A DNA stretch of 64,000 nucleotides, from positions 11,314 through 75,313 of the forward strand of contig CAJTKA010000016.1 of the NCBI GenBank assembly GCA_910576815.1, read 5' to 3'. Below are positions 34,283 through 43,400 of this stretch, piece by piece. How positions within the stretch are numbered: position 1 is the first letter of the stretch; the number at the start of each line of letters is the position of its first letter. The translations under genes and the position numbers were made by a program. The notes under the pieces were generated by a model. The model made no database searches, was not told the origin of the DNA, and worked only from the letters and a program-made list of their open reading frames with translations. Origin of the DNA: an uncultured Lachnospiraceae bacterium (lineage in GTDB: Bacteria; Bacillota; Clostridia; Lachnospirales; Lachnospiraceae).

Positions 34283-35484
34283 AGCTTCAAGCGGCTCTCG
34301 AGCTGCGCCATCCCCTCCTCAAACTTCTCACGCTGCAGCTCCCACTTCGTCTTCCGGTCCGAGCGCCTGCTCTTTTTGCTGTTCCGCTTGCTCTGCGCCT
34401 GCTCTTTGGCATGGAGAAAGAGCATCTCAAACAGGGCGCGCATGATCTGCATCATCACTCCTGCCGTTTCCTGATCCACCTCGCCTATGGCTTTGCCGAT
34501 TTTTTGCAGGCTCTGAAACCAGTGCGCCGTAAAATCGATCAGATTGTCCGTCTCCGACGCTTGCACCACCCCGTAAAGTGTATCCACAAAAATGCGCATC
34601 TGCTCCTGATTAAGCGACAGGATCCACTCGTTGAGCGCCTGATCCACAAATTTCCGTCTGGGGCGGATCTCATCCGCCACGCAGAACTCACCGTTTTTCA
34701 CCCGCCAAGTGTAAGGATTGTGCTGGGCCAGACCGATGGTTTTACTTTCCACCACCCGATAATCGCCGTCGATATAAAGCAGCATCCCCACCAGAGAAGA
34801 TCGCGGCACCGTCTTGCGAATGCGCCCTTCGATCTCCTGCCACGTCTCCTGATTCCTGACCTCCGGCCGAAAACCCGGTCCGTCGTGGTCGTAGATCCTC
34901 CCGATCCGTTCCCGCACAGCTGCGCTGCAGTACATGGAAGCATAGACTGCCAGATTACCGCCCTTGGAATGGCCGCCCACATAAAAGCTGCCTTCGATCG
35001 TCCGCGCCGCCTGCTCCAGATAAGGCACGCTGTGCAGCTGCCCGGGCACCGGCTCAGAAAAAGCCAGATTCAAGTCTTCCTTCCAGCCTACGATACTCTC
35101 GTCCGTTCCCCGAAACACCACATAGGTAAGCTCCTCTGACAGGCCGCACACCACGGCGGAAAACTGGCTTTCCTGCTCTGGTTCAATTAAGTTTACATAA
35201 TTCCAAAGGCGCATCTTACCGAAGCGCCCGCTGTTTAATACGCCTGTAAAAAGGGCCGTATTATCCTTGCGGTACCGCTCATCCGCATAAAGCTTGTCGT
35301 AATCCGCATGGGCTGCAATATCCTTCATACTTACAGACACGCCATTCTCCTCCGGTCCCGGCACAATGCCGTCAAATTTCAGATAGGAGAGCTGGCTTAA
35401 CACCAGAGAATCCACATCACAAAATGGCTTCTCCTCCAGACTGTAATCCCCGTATTTTTTCAGATACTCTAAAATGGTTGCCAT
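34261..35484 (-). CDS. DUF2974 (Mbeg1-like) alpha/beta-hydrolase fold protein
   Basis: A 407-residue protein with the lipase-like nucleophile elbow GGHSKGGNLAVYAS (Ser about residue 168) and the preceding VVFRGTDESIVGWKEDLN. The C-terminal 100 residues are helical and very basic. DUF2974 proteins are common in Lachnospiraceae; no substrate is established. It carries a TTATGTAAAC copy in its coding sequence. Confidence 0.8.
   Translation of the reverse strand: MATILEYLKKYGDYSLEEKPFCDVDSLVLSQLSYLKFDGIVPGPEENGVSVSMKDIAAHADYDKLYADERYRKDNTALFTGVLNSGRFGKMRLWNYVNLIEPEQESQFSAVVCGLSEELTYVVFRGTDESIVGWKEDLNLAFSEPVPGQLHSVPYLEQAARTIEGSFYVGGHSKGGNLAVYASMYCSAAVRERIGRIYDHDGPGFRPEVRNQETWQEIEGRIRKTVPRSSLVGMLLYIDGDYRVVESKTIGLAQHNPYTWRVKNGEFCVADEIRPRRKFVDQALNEWILSLNQEQMRIFVDTLYGVVQASETDNLIDFTAHWFQSLQKIGKAIGEVDQETAGVMMQIMRALFEMLFLHAKEQAQSKRNSKKSRRSDRKTKWELQREKFEEGMAQLESRLKLQRSEKK
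35191..35200 (-). repeat. XerD-arm 10-mer, copy 2
   Basis: TTATGTAAAC on the minus strand, followed by T, within the DUF2974 gene (codons for N-Y-V-N-L). Confidence 0.5.
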
Positions 35485-35536
35485 TTTTATACTACGAAAA
35501 CCTCCTGCCTGCCGTCAGGTTTCCCACTCCCTGCCG

Positions 35537-36562
35537 CTATATCTTCGCTTCCAAATGCTCGATGTTTTTGATCAGCACACTGATCGTACCATCGGGATTG
35601 GTGATAAACTCCACGCACTTGGGATTTTTATACTGCTCCATGGGAATTTTGATCTCAATGCCCGTGTCCGTGAACAGATGCTGGCTTTGATACTTGCGCA
35701 CCGTGTTTTCGCTGCGCGGCTCGATCGTCTCCTTCACCAGATTATACTTTTCCATTTTATCCTGAAATGCCGTCCTTAATTCAGGCTCGTCCTCAAAAAT
35801 CTTCTCCGCGATCTCCTCCACCACGAAGCCGCCCTTTTCCTCAATTTCCTCCTGCACGATGCTCTTGGCGCGCATCTGCCTCTCAAAGCGCTCGTTCTCC
35901 GCAAACCCTTCCTTCTGCACGCTCTCCACGGCGCGCCCCACAATGGCCAGTTTCGCTTTATGGGAAAGATGGGCGCTGCATTTTAAGAACAGGAAGGAAA
36001 AATAGTCCGTCTTCTCCCCGTTCACCTCGTATTTTTTCTCCACCACCTGTAAGGAAAGGTCGGAAAGCCTGATCACCGCTGCCTCAGTGAGACGCTGTGT
36101 CTGAGAAGGCAGGATGGACTTATGGCGGATCAGCTCGTTGCTGTTGCCCTCCCCCTCCGAAAGCGGCATCGTTCTGTGCGTGTAGAGGGCTTTGAAATTG
36201 AGTTTGAGGAGGGCCAGATATTCCTCCTCCCCCTCCCGAAAGCGCACCGCCATCAGATCCGCCGAAGGAATGTCGACGTTTGCCGCCATGATCTCATACA
36301 AAAGCCCCGCGATTTCCTGACTGACCGCCACAAAATCCTCGTCGTCATATCCGGTCAGCAGCTTATACACTTCCGATTCCTGCTCATAAAAACGACACTC
36401 CTTGGCGTCGTCCCCCGCGCAGATCTTTCCGATGTGCTCCCGCACAAAGTCAGCCACCTCTGAGCCGAACTCCAGCTCCGTGTCAGAGAGCACCGGCATC
36501 CCGATGGTGGAGTCTAAAATATGGACAATAATGTGTTTGATCCTGATGTCTTCTTTGTTCAT
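35537..36562 (-). CDS. nucleoid-associated protein (NdpA/YejK family)
   Basis: About 341 residues from the ATG at 36562 (MNKEDIRIKHIIVHILDST). The family's landmarks are visible: an acidic N-terminal domain, the central FKALYTHRT and ILPSQTQRLTEAAVI, and a C-terminal IKIPMEQYKN. In E. coli the relative YejK binds DNA; in Firmicutes the role is poorly known. The gene follows a 127-residue hypothetical gene by 26 bases and is probably co-transcribed. Confidence 0.8.
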   Translation of the reverse strand: MNKEDIRIKHIIVHILDSTIGMPVLSDTELEFGSEVADFVREHIGKICAGDDAKECRFYEQESEVYKLLTGYDDEDFVAVSQEIAGLLYEIMAANVDIPSADLMAVRFREGEEEYLALLKLNFKALYTHRTMPLSEGEGNSNELIRHKSILPSQTQRLTEAAVIRLSDLSLQVVEKKYEVNGEKTDYFSFLFLKCSAHLSHKAKLAIVGRAVESVQKEGFAENERFERQMRAKSIVQEEIEEKGGFVVEEIAEKIFEDEPELRTAFQDKMEKYNLVKETIEPRSENTVRKYQSQHLFTDTGIEIKIPMEQYKNPKCVEFITNPDGTISVLIKNIEHLEAKI

Positions 36563-36588
36563 ACGTAATCCTCTTTTGTCAATCTGCA

Positions 36589-36972
36589 TTAATACTTATC
36601 AACGTAGTCTGTCCCGGTCTCGGTCTGCATTAAGTTTACATAATATTCCGGGTCCTGTTCCATCAGCAGCATGGTATGAAAGGCCATCAGGAGCATCTTA
36701 TCCCCGTTTTCTTTCATGTCCCGTCTGTCCCTGTCAAGCTGCGCCTTAAAATGATCCATCTGCCAGACCATGATGTCGATCAGGTCGTAGCCCGCCACCT
36801 TGTATTGGCTGAGGAAATTTTGATGCTCCAGATAGTATACAAATTCCTGAAAAACCCCCTCCGAAGCCGTGAGCATCGCAAAAAATCTCTCCAAAAAGGC
36901 TTCGTTCTCCCCCGCCTGTTTGCAGAGCACCTTTGCCCATTCGTACGCACGGCGTTTTTCTTCGTCACTCAT
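36589..36972 (-). CDS. conserved hypothetical protein upstream of the nucleoid-associated gene
   Basis: A 127-residue acidic helical protein (MSDEEKRRAYEWAKVLCKQA ... DYVDKY). I do not recognise a family. It is placed directly before the nucleoid protein gene and is likely in one transcript. A TTATGTAAAC copy lies in its coding sequence near the 3' end. Confidence 0.65.
   Translation of the reverse strand: MSDEEKRRAYEWAKVLCKQAGENEAFLERFFAMLTASEGVFQEFVYYLEHQNFLSQYKVAGYDLIDIMVWQMDHFKAQLDRDRRDMKENGDKMLLMAFHTMLLMEQDPEYYVNLMQTETGTDYVDKY
36634..36643 (-). repeat. XerD-arm 10-mer, copy 3
   Basis: TTATGTAAAC on the minus strand followed by T. The five preceding bases (AATAT... reading into TTATG) also match the centre of the Bacillus dif site. 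Lies in the 127-residue hypothetical gene (codons Y-Y-V-N-L). Confidence 0.55.
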
Positions 36973-37103
36973 CCATCGTTCCCCCTGCCTTCTTACTTTT
37001 CCGTTCCCGTATCTTCTCTCTTATTTGTTTCTTCCTGCGCGCGTCAGTTCTTTTTTCCCGCCCGTCCTCATAAGATTAGTAACAACCTCAGGATGTGATT
37101 CCT

Positions 37104-38399
37104 ATGACGCTTCTGGAACGTATCAACGATTATCTGTGGGGCTTTCCCCTGCTCATTTTATTACTCGGTACTCATATTTATTTTACGCTGCGGCTGCATT
37201 TTCCGCAAAGAAACCTGTTTCGCGCCATCCGCCTCTCCCTCGTTGGAGACGGGACAACGGAGCGAAACCTCTCTCCCTTTGCCGCGCTTTCCACCACTCT
37301 GGCAGCCACCCTCGGCACGGGAAACATCATCGGCGTCTCCACCGCGGTTGCGCTCGGCGGCCCCGGCGCCATCTTCTGGTGTTGGCTCACCGGCATTCTC
37401 GGCATGGCCACCGCCTACGGCGAATGCTATTTAAGCCTCATCCACCGCCAAAAAACAGCGGACGGTGCCTATGTGGGCGGTCCTATGTATGTCCTTAAAA
37501 ATGGTTTACATAACAAATATTTGGGGAGCTTCTACGCTTTCTGCGCGCTGGCGGCCGCCTTCGGCGTGGGCTGCACCACGCAGGCAAACTCTGTGACCAG
37601 GGCAACCTCCTTAAGCTTCGGCCTTTCCCCACACCTTGTGGGGATCGTCCTTGCCGTGGTGACAGCGGCTGTGATCCTGGGCGGCGTAAAGACCATCGGC
37701 GCCCTCTGCGAACGCACGGTTCCCGCCATCAGCTTTCTCTATCTTGTCGGCTGCCTGCTCTTACTGATCCTCTACAGACACCAGCTGATCACCGCCATTG
37801 TCTGGATCATGAAGGATGCCTTCTCCTTCGTCAGCTTTGGCGGCGGTGTGGCAGGCGCCTTTCTCACACAGTCTCTGCGCTACGGCATTGCCAGAGGGCT
37901 TTTTACCAACGAAGCGGGCATCGGCACCTCCGCCATCGCGGCTGCCGCCTCCCGCACCGAAGACCCCCGTGTCCAGGCCTATGTATCCATGACCGCCGTC
38001 TTTTGGGACACGGTCGTCATGTGCCTGATGACGGGCTTAGTCGTGGTCTGCAATATGCTCTACGACCCGACTTCCACTGCGGATGCGGCTGAAACCGACC
38101 TGACGGCCGCTGCTTTCTCCCATCTGCCCTATGTGGGAGACGCCTTTTTGACCGTCTCGCTGTGCGCCTTTGCCGTGACCACCCTCATCGGCTGGTCCTA
38201 TTTTGGGGAGAAGGCTGCCGAATATCTGGCGGGGCAAAAAAGCATCTCCGTTTATAAGCTGTGCTATGTCCTGATGATCTATCTGGGCGCCATCATTCCC
38301 ATGCGCCTGGTCTGGGAGTGCACCGACCTGATCAACGCACTGATGGCGCTGCCGAATCTGCTGGCGCTGTGGGTGCTGCGGAAGGAAATAAAATCGTAG
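37104..38399 (+). CDS. alanine/glycine:cation symporter (AGCS family)
   Basis: A 431-residue sodium-coupled amino acid carrier. Visible AGCS landmarks: ALSTTLAATLGTGNIIGVST, GPGAIFWCWLTGILGMAT, and GLFTNEAGIGTSAIAAAAS. About ten membrane segments. I prefer the ATG at 37104, ten bases after AGGA, over the GTG at 37095. Substrate probably alanine or glycine by family. The gene stands alone on the plus strand. Confidence 0.85.
   Translation: MTLLERINDYLWGFPLLILLLGTHIYFTLRLHFPQRNLFRAIRLSLVGDGTTERNLSPFAALSTTLAATLGTGNIIGVSTAVALGGPGAIFWCWLTGILGMATAYGECYLSLIHRQKTADGAYVGGPMYVLKNGLHNKYLGSFYAFCALAAAFGVGCTTQANSVTRATSLSFGLSPHLVGIVLAVVTAAVILGGVKTIGALCERTVPAISFLYLVGCLLLLILYRHQLITAIVWIMKDAFSFVSFGGGVAGAFLTQSLRYGIARGLFTNEAGIGTSAIAAAASRTEDPRVQAYVSMTAVFWDTVVMCLMTGLVVVCNMLYDPTSTADAAETDLTAAAFSHLPYVGDAFLTVSLCAFAVTTLIGWSYFGEKAAEYLAGQKSISVYKLCYVLMIYLGAIIPMRLVWECTDLINALMALPNLLALWVLRKEIKS
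37504..37513 (-). repeat. XerD-arm 10-mer, copy 4
   Basis: GTTTACATAA on the plus strand (TTATGTAAAC followed by C on the minus strand), inside the AGCS gene (codons G-L-H-N). Confidence 0.5.
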
Positions 38400-38477
38400 A
38401 ACATATACATAATATAAGTATACCTGAAACCTACGGATTGCTACGGCGCTATAGCGCCTCCCGCGATCTTGATAACC

Positions 38478-39602
38478 TTAGGCTTCAAAATACCCCGCCA
38501 CAGTCTTTAGGTGTTCGATCACCGGCAGATGCTGCGGGCAGGCGTTCTCACACTGTCCGCAGGCAATGCAGTCCCCCGCCTTACCAAAGGTCCCCGTCAG
38601 CCTCTCGTAATACTCGCCCTGCGGCGTCCAGCCCTTTCCTTCCACTTCCTGCATCTCGGCATTGTAAAGTGAAAAATATTTCGGAATCGCGATCTTTTTC
38701 GGGCAGCCCTCCGTACAGTAAGAACAGCCGGTACAGGGAATGGCGATATTGCCGTTGATCATGGCCGCCGCCCGGTACACCATATGTCTCTCCTCCTCCG
38801 TAAGAGGCTTGAAACCGCTCATATAACTAGTGTTATCTAATACCTGTTCCATCGTGCTCATGCCGCTTAAAACCATCTTTACATTGTCAAGACTTGCCGC
38901 AAAGCGAATCGCCCAGGAAGGGATCGACATCTGCGGATCGTAATTTTTGAACATTTCTTCCACGGCCTGCGGCACCTGCGCCAGCGTACCGCCTTTGACA
39001 GGCTCCATCACCCACACGGGCACCCCGTGCTTGGTGGCTACCTCATAGCAGAGCTTCGACTGTATGGCGCTGCTCTCCCAGTCCAGATAATTGAGCTGCA
39101 GCTGCACGAACTCCATTTCGGGATGCTCCGTCAGCACCTGATCCAGGAACTCCGCATTGTCATGATAGGAGAAGCCCATATGTTTGACCAGACCCTGTTT
39201 TTTCTTCTCCGTAAGCCAGGCAAAGCAGTCCAGATCCGTATAGATCTTATAATGCCCAAATCCGATATCGTGCAGCAGATAGTAATCGAAATATGTAACA
39301 CCTGTTTTTTTAAGCTGCTGTGCAAAGATCTTATCCCGGTCTTCCTTATTTTGGATAAAGCTCGCGTGCAGTTTCGTGGCCAGCGTAAAGCTGTCCCGCG
39401 GATGTCTGTCCACCAGACAGACCTTTGCCGCATCTTCGCTCTTAAAGCCGCAGTACATCCAGGCAGTATCAAAATAGGTGAAGCCCCGCTCGATAAAGGT
39501 ATCCACCATCTTCTTTGTCGTTTCCAGATCGATGCTCGTCGCGTCGTTTGCATCTGATAGCGGCAGGCGCATCAAACCAAAACCCAATTTTTTCGCTTCC
39601 AT
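38478..39602 (-). CDS. aldo/keto reductase with C-terminal 4Fe-4S domain
   Basis: A 374-residue protein: an aldo/keto reductase barrel (GFGLMRLPLSD, FDTAWMYCG, DYYLLHDIGFGH) followed by two ferredoxin clusters, CTGCSYCTEGCP and CIACGQCENACP. This fusion is frequent in anaerobic Clostridia and probably links NAD(P)H or ferredoxin to reduction of an unknown carbonyl. It starts 15 bases after the ZIP-transporter gene upstream ends and may be in its operon. Confidence 0.85.
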   Translation of the reverse strand: MEAKKLGFGLMRLPLSDANDATSIDLETTKKMVDTFIERGFTYFDTAWMYCGFKSEDAAKVCLVDRHPRDSFTLATKLHASFIQNKEDRDKIFAQQLKKTGVTYFDYYLLHDIGFGHYKIYTDLDCFAWLTEKKKQGLVKHMGFSYHDNAEFLDQVLTEHPEMEFVQLQLNYLDWESSAIQSKLCYEVATKHGVPVWVMEPVKGGTLAQVPQAVEEMFKNYDPQMSIPSWAIRFAASLDNVKMVLSGMSTMEQVLDNTSYMSGFKPLTEEERHMVYRAAAMINGNIAIPCTGCSYCTEGCPKKIAIPKYFSLYNAEMQEVEGKGWTPQGEYYERLTGTFGKAGDCIACGQCENACPQHLPVIEHLKTVAGYFEA

Positions 39603-39617
39603 TCTTTTATCTCCTTT

Positions 39618-40391
39618 CTATCCCAGGGAAACATCTAAAATCATCATGATTACAAACCCGACGGCCACACCCACGGTTGCAATGTTGCTGTGCTCCCCCG
39701 CCTGTGCCTCGGGGATCAGTTCCTCCACCACCACATAGATCATCGCCCCCGCCGCAAATGCCAAAAATACAGGCAGCGCCGAGACGATCTGTTCCGCCAG
39801 CAGGATCGTGACACACGCGCCGATCGGCTCCACGATGCCCGACAAAGCTCCATAGACAAAGGCGCGCATTTTGGAAACGCCTTCACTTCGAAGCGGCAGG
39901 GAAATAATCGCGCCTTCCGGAAAATTCTGGATAGCAATGCCGACTGCCAGGGCAAAGGCGCCCGCCATGGTAATGCCCGCATCCCCAATCAATGCTCCCG
40001 CAAACGTCACGCCCACGGACATGCCTTCGGGGATATTATGCAGCGTCACCGCAAGGACAAGCATGGTCGTTTTTTTTAACGTGCTTTCCACACCCTCCGG
40101 CTTCGTGCTCTCCAAATGCAGATGCGGAATCAGGCTGTCCAGCACAAGCAGGAACGCCATACCGCCCAAAAAGCCCCCAGCCGCCGGAATCCAGGCAATC
40201 TGCCCCATCTCCCCCGCCATATCGATCGCCGGAATCAAAAGCGACCACACCGATGCGGCGATCATCACACCCGCAGCAAAGCCCAAAAGAAACTTCTCTA
40301 TCTGTTTATTCATTCCCCGCATAAAAAATACCATCGCGGACCCGAGGGTCGTTCCTGCAAAGGGAATCAATAATCCTGCTGCCAACTGCAT
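39618..40391 (-). CDS. ZIP family metal transporter
   Basis: A 257-residue, eight-helix transporter with the two metal-binding signatures HNIPEGMSVGV (about residue 119) and QNFPEGAIISLPL (about residue 156). Likely imports zinc or another divalent cation. It precedes the aldo/keto reductase gene and follows the large CAP/Ig gene by 18 bases, all on the minus strand. Confidence 0.85.
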   Translation of the reverse strand: MQLAAGLLIPFAGTTLGSAMVFFMRGMNKQIEKFLLGFAAGVMIAASVWSLLIPAIDMAGEMGQIAWIPAAGGFLGGMAFLLVLDSLIPHLHLESTKPEGVESTLKKTTMLVLAVTLHNIPEGMSVGVTFAGALIGDAGITMAGAFALAVGIAIQNFPEGAIISLPLRSEGVSKMRAFVYGALSGIVEPIGACVTILLAEQIVSALPVFLAFAAGAMIYVVVEELIPEAQAGEHSNIATVGVAVGFVIMMILDVSLG

Positions 40392-40409
40392 ACTCTGTCT
40401 GCCCTTCCT

Positions 40410-43400
40410 TTATTTTACGGTTAGCGGATACTTGACGGTGACAGGTTTCACATTGTCCGCCTGCTCCGCAAAAGTAACCTGAAATTGCAGGGAATAACGC
40501 TTGCCTTTCACGGCGCGTCCCGTGCGCTTCATAGTAAGCGTCCCCTTCCCATCCTTATTATATACATATTCAAAGGCATCCGTGTTTCCCGAAAGGACCA
40601 CATTCTCTATCTCCGGCGCGTCCTCGCCCTTTAATACCGCGTTCATGGCAATCTCCACGGAACTGTAGGTATTGCTGTACATCAGCGTCGTTTTGGGCGC
40701 TGCGCTTACTTTTACGCTGCCCTGCTTCACCTTGAACTTCACAGGTGCCGTTCGGATCTCCTCCGTCACCCCGTTGACATTGCATATGCTCAGAATGGGC
40801 GTGACTGTATAATTATATTTAATAACAAGTGTTACTCCCCTTTTCGCCCGCAGTTCAATGGTTTTTCCATCTGCACTCCAATCGGCCCGGAACAGATGGG
40901 CATCCTGCCCCGTCAGCTTTACCTCCCTGTTTTCCGGTATCTCAAAGACACCGTTCACTGCCTTTAAGGAAGGCGTAAGTGTCATAAAGCTGCCATCTCT
41001 GTCTAGCACGTCGATACTGCCCTTGGCGGCGATCTTTACCGCCTTGTCGGGCGCAGTGTTCACCACTTTTAAGGTCAGCGGCGTTTTCCAGACCTTTCCG
41101 TCCTTTGCCGCCTGTACGATGAATTTATAATTTCCTTTGGCAACAGCCTTGTTATTCAACCGCGCCCTCACCTGATAAAATCCGCCGTCTCTGCCCACGC
41201 TAAAAATGACACCGCTGTCCGTTATCAGCGCCTTCGCATTGTTATCTTTCGGGTCGCAGTATACGCTCACTCTGGCACCCTGACCGGTCGTTACCACGCC
41301 GCCGTTCTTCCATTTGACCGCAGTAGAGTCCGCATCATAACCTTTGTAGGCATCGTTTGCATTGAGCTGTAAGGTTTTCTTTTCCAAGACGATCGCGGGC
41401 TGCCCCATATTAACCTTCACATTGCAGACAAGATTTGCCGACTCCGTCCAGTCGTTGCCGCGAAGCGATATCGTCATGCGGAAACTTTCCGCCTGGTTCA
41501 GGTTCCTGCCCTGCAGGAAAATGCACTGCTCCTCCTTTTGCAGGACTGCCTCATAGTTTCCTTTCGCATTGCAGGAAACCCCTTCGATTGCCAATTGATC
41601 CCAAGAAATCGCCTCCGCGTTTTTGATATCGATCCGTGCCGAAGTAAGGCCGCTTTGCGGATACAGTGTCACAGTATTGATAGCAGATGATATTTTTGGT
41701 GCCTTTTTCTCCACATTGACGGTGAACGGCATCTCCAACGGTTTCCAACCTTTTAACTGAATCTTGAGCGTTCCCTTTTTTACGCTGTTTAAGGTTGCTC
41801 CCGAACCTGGGTGCAAATAATAACCGTCTCCCGAATTGGACAGTTCCACCTGATAATTGCAGCCCGTGAGACTGACCGACTCGATGTCCTCCTCCGTATC
41901 AAAGGTCACAAGGCTTTTTGTATCCTTATAGAAGAGGTTCAGCCTCTCTTTCTGCTTTACGCTGCATTTTGGTTTAGTGGACACCACTTTTACGGTGAAA
42001 GGCAGATCATAAGCCTTGTTCTCCCCCACTCGGACATAAAGCCGCATCCTGTAAGTGCCCGTCTTCGTATCCGACTTTGCCGTAATGCTGCCATTCCAGC
42101 GGCTGCCGTCCGGCGCACCTTCACCCTTCAGATTGAATTTCCGGCTATTCGTACCATTTTTATCCACATCCTCAAGAGAAACAGCTGTTATGCTATAAAA
42201 ATGATTCGCTTCATCTTGGCCCGCATAGAGGCAAAAATCCGTCCCCACAGTCCGCCAGGTATTGACCGTGACCGTCTCCTCGCCAAGCCCCGGACGGTCG
42301 TCCGTTACCACCAACGTCAAGGTGTGCGAGGTCTTTGCCGCATCGTTTCCCGTCACCGTGATCTCCGCCGTCCCCGCAGCCTTGACCATCAGCGGAAACT
42401 CAAACTGCACCGTCTCCGTCGGCTTAACGGTGGATGACTTTAACGCTACCACTTTACTGTTGCTGCTCTTGACCGTAAGTTTGGTTACGCCTGTCATTTC
42501 CAAGCGTATCTTGCTGTTGATCCCTCCCTGCGCTGACATCGGAAAATCACTGAGCTTAGCCGCATACTGATACGAATCTTCCCCGCCGATCTTTCCAAAA
42601 ATATCCAGCCATTTCACTTGAAAAGCGGCTCCCACATGCTCCGCCACGGTAAGCTTCTGACTGGCGCGGAAGGTCTTTTCTCCCAGTTTCAGCTCTGCTT
42701 TCAACTCTGCACTGCCGAGTGTTTTTGCGCTCACAGCCGTCTTACCCGCCGCATTTTTCACGGATTCCACAGTAAGAACCTCCGGCTTACTGCTGGTCAA
42801 TGTAATGCTCTTGTCCAACTGTTTTAATAGTTTTGCCTTTTCATTTTGATACCACGTGTTATTTTTTAATTCCTCGTTCCTTCTCTCAAACTGTTCCAAC
42901 GTATCCTCAAAGGAATAGTTTACATAACAATGCGACACCCAACCGGGTTTCAAAACGGAAACTTCCGACAGCACATTGTTATTATCACGATGTTTCACGC
43001 ACATCGAAATCTTCTCCAGCGTGAGGAAATACACGGGCAAAAACGCCTCCACAGGCTGGATTTCTTCCGCAGGCTGTCCATTCTCCGTAAGCCGATATTC
43101 CGCCGCAAACGTCTTAGACTGCTGACCTGCAAACTGTGCCAGAGAGGTATCCGGATATTTCCAGCTCCAGCCCTCAGGCAATTCTACATCCAGTAAGGTA
43201 CTCTGGGTATTGGTCAGGGCAAGGAGACAGGGGCTGTCCGCAGGCAGCTCGGCCATCTGCTGTACCGTCACCTCGCAGGCAGCCGTTCCCCTGCCCTGCG
43301 CCGCATCTATTCCTGCGGCCGGATTTCCTGCTTCGTCCACGATCTCGGCCGTGATCGTTGTGGTACCTGCGGCAAGCGCCAGTACCGTGACCGTGTTCCC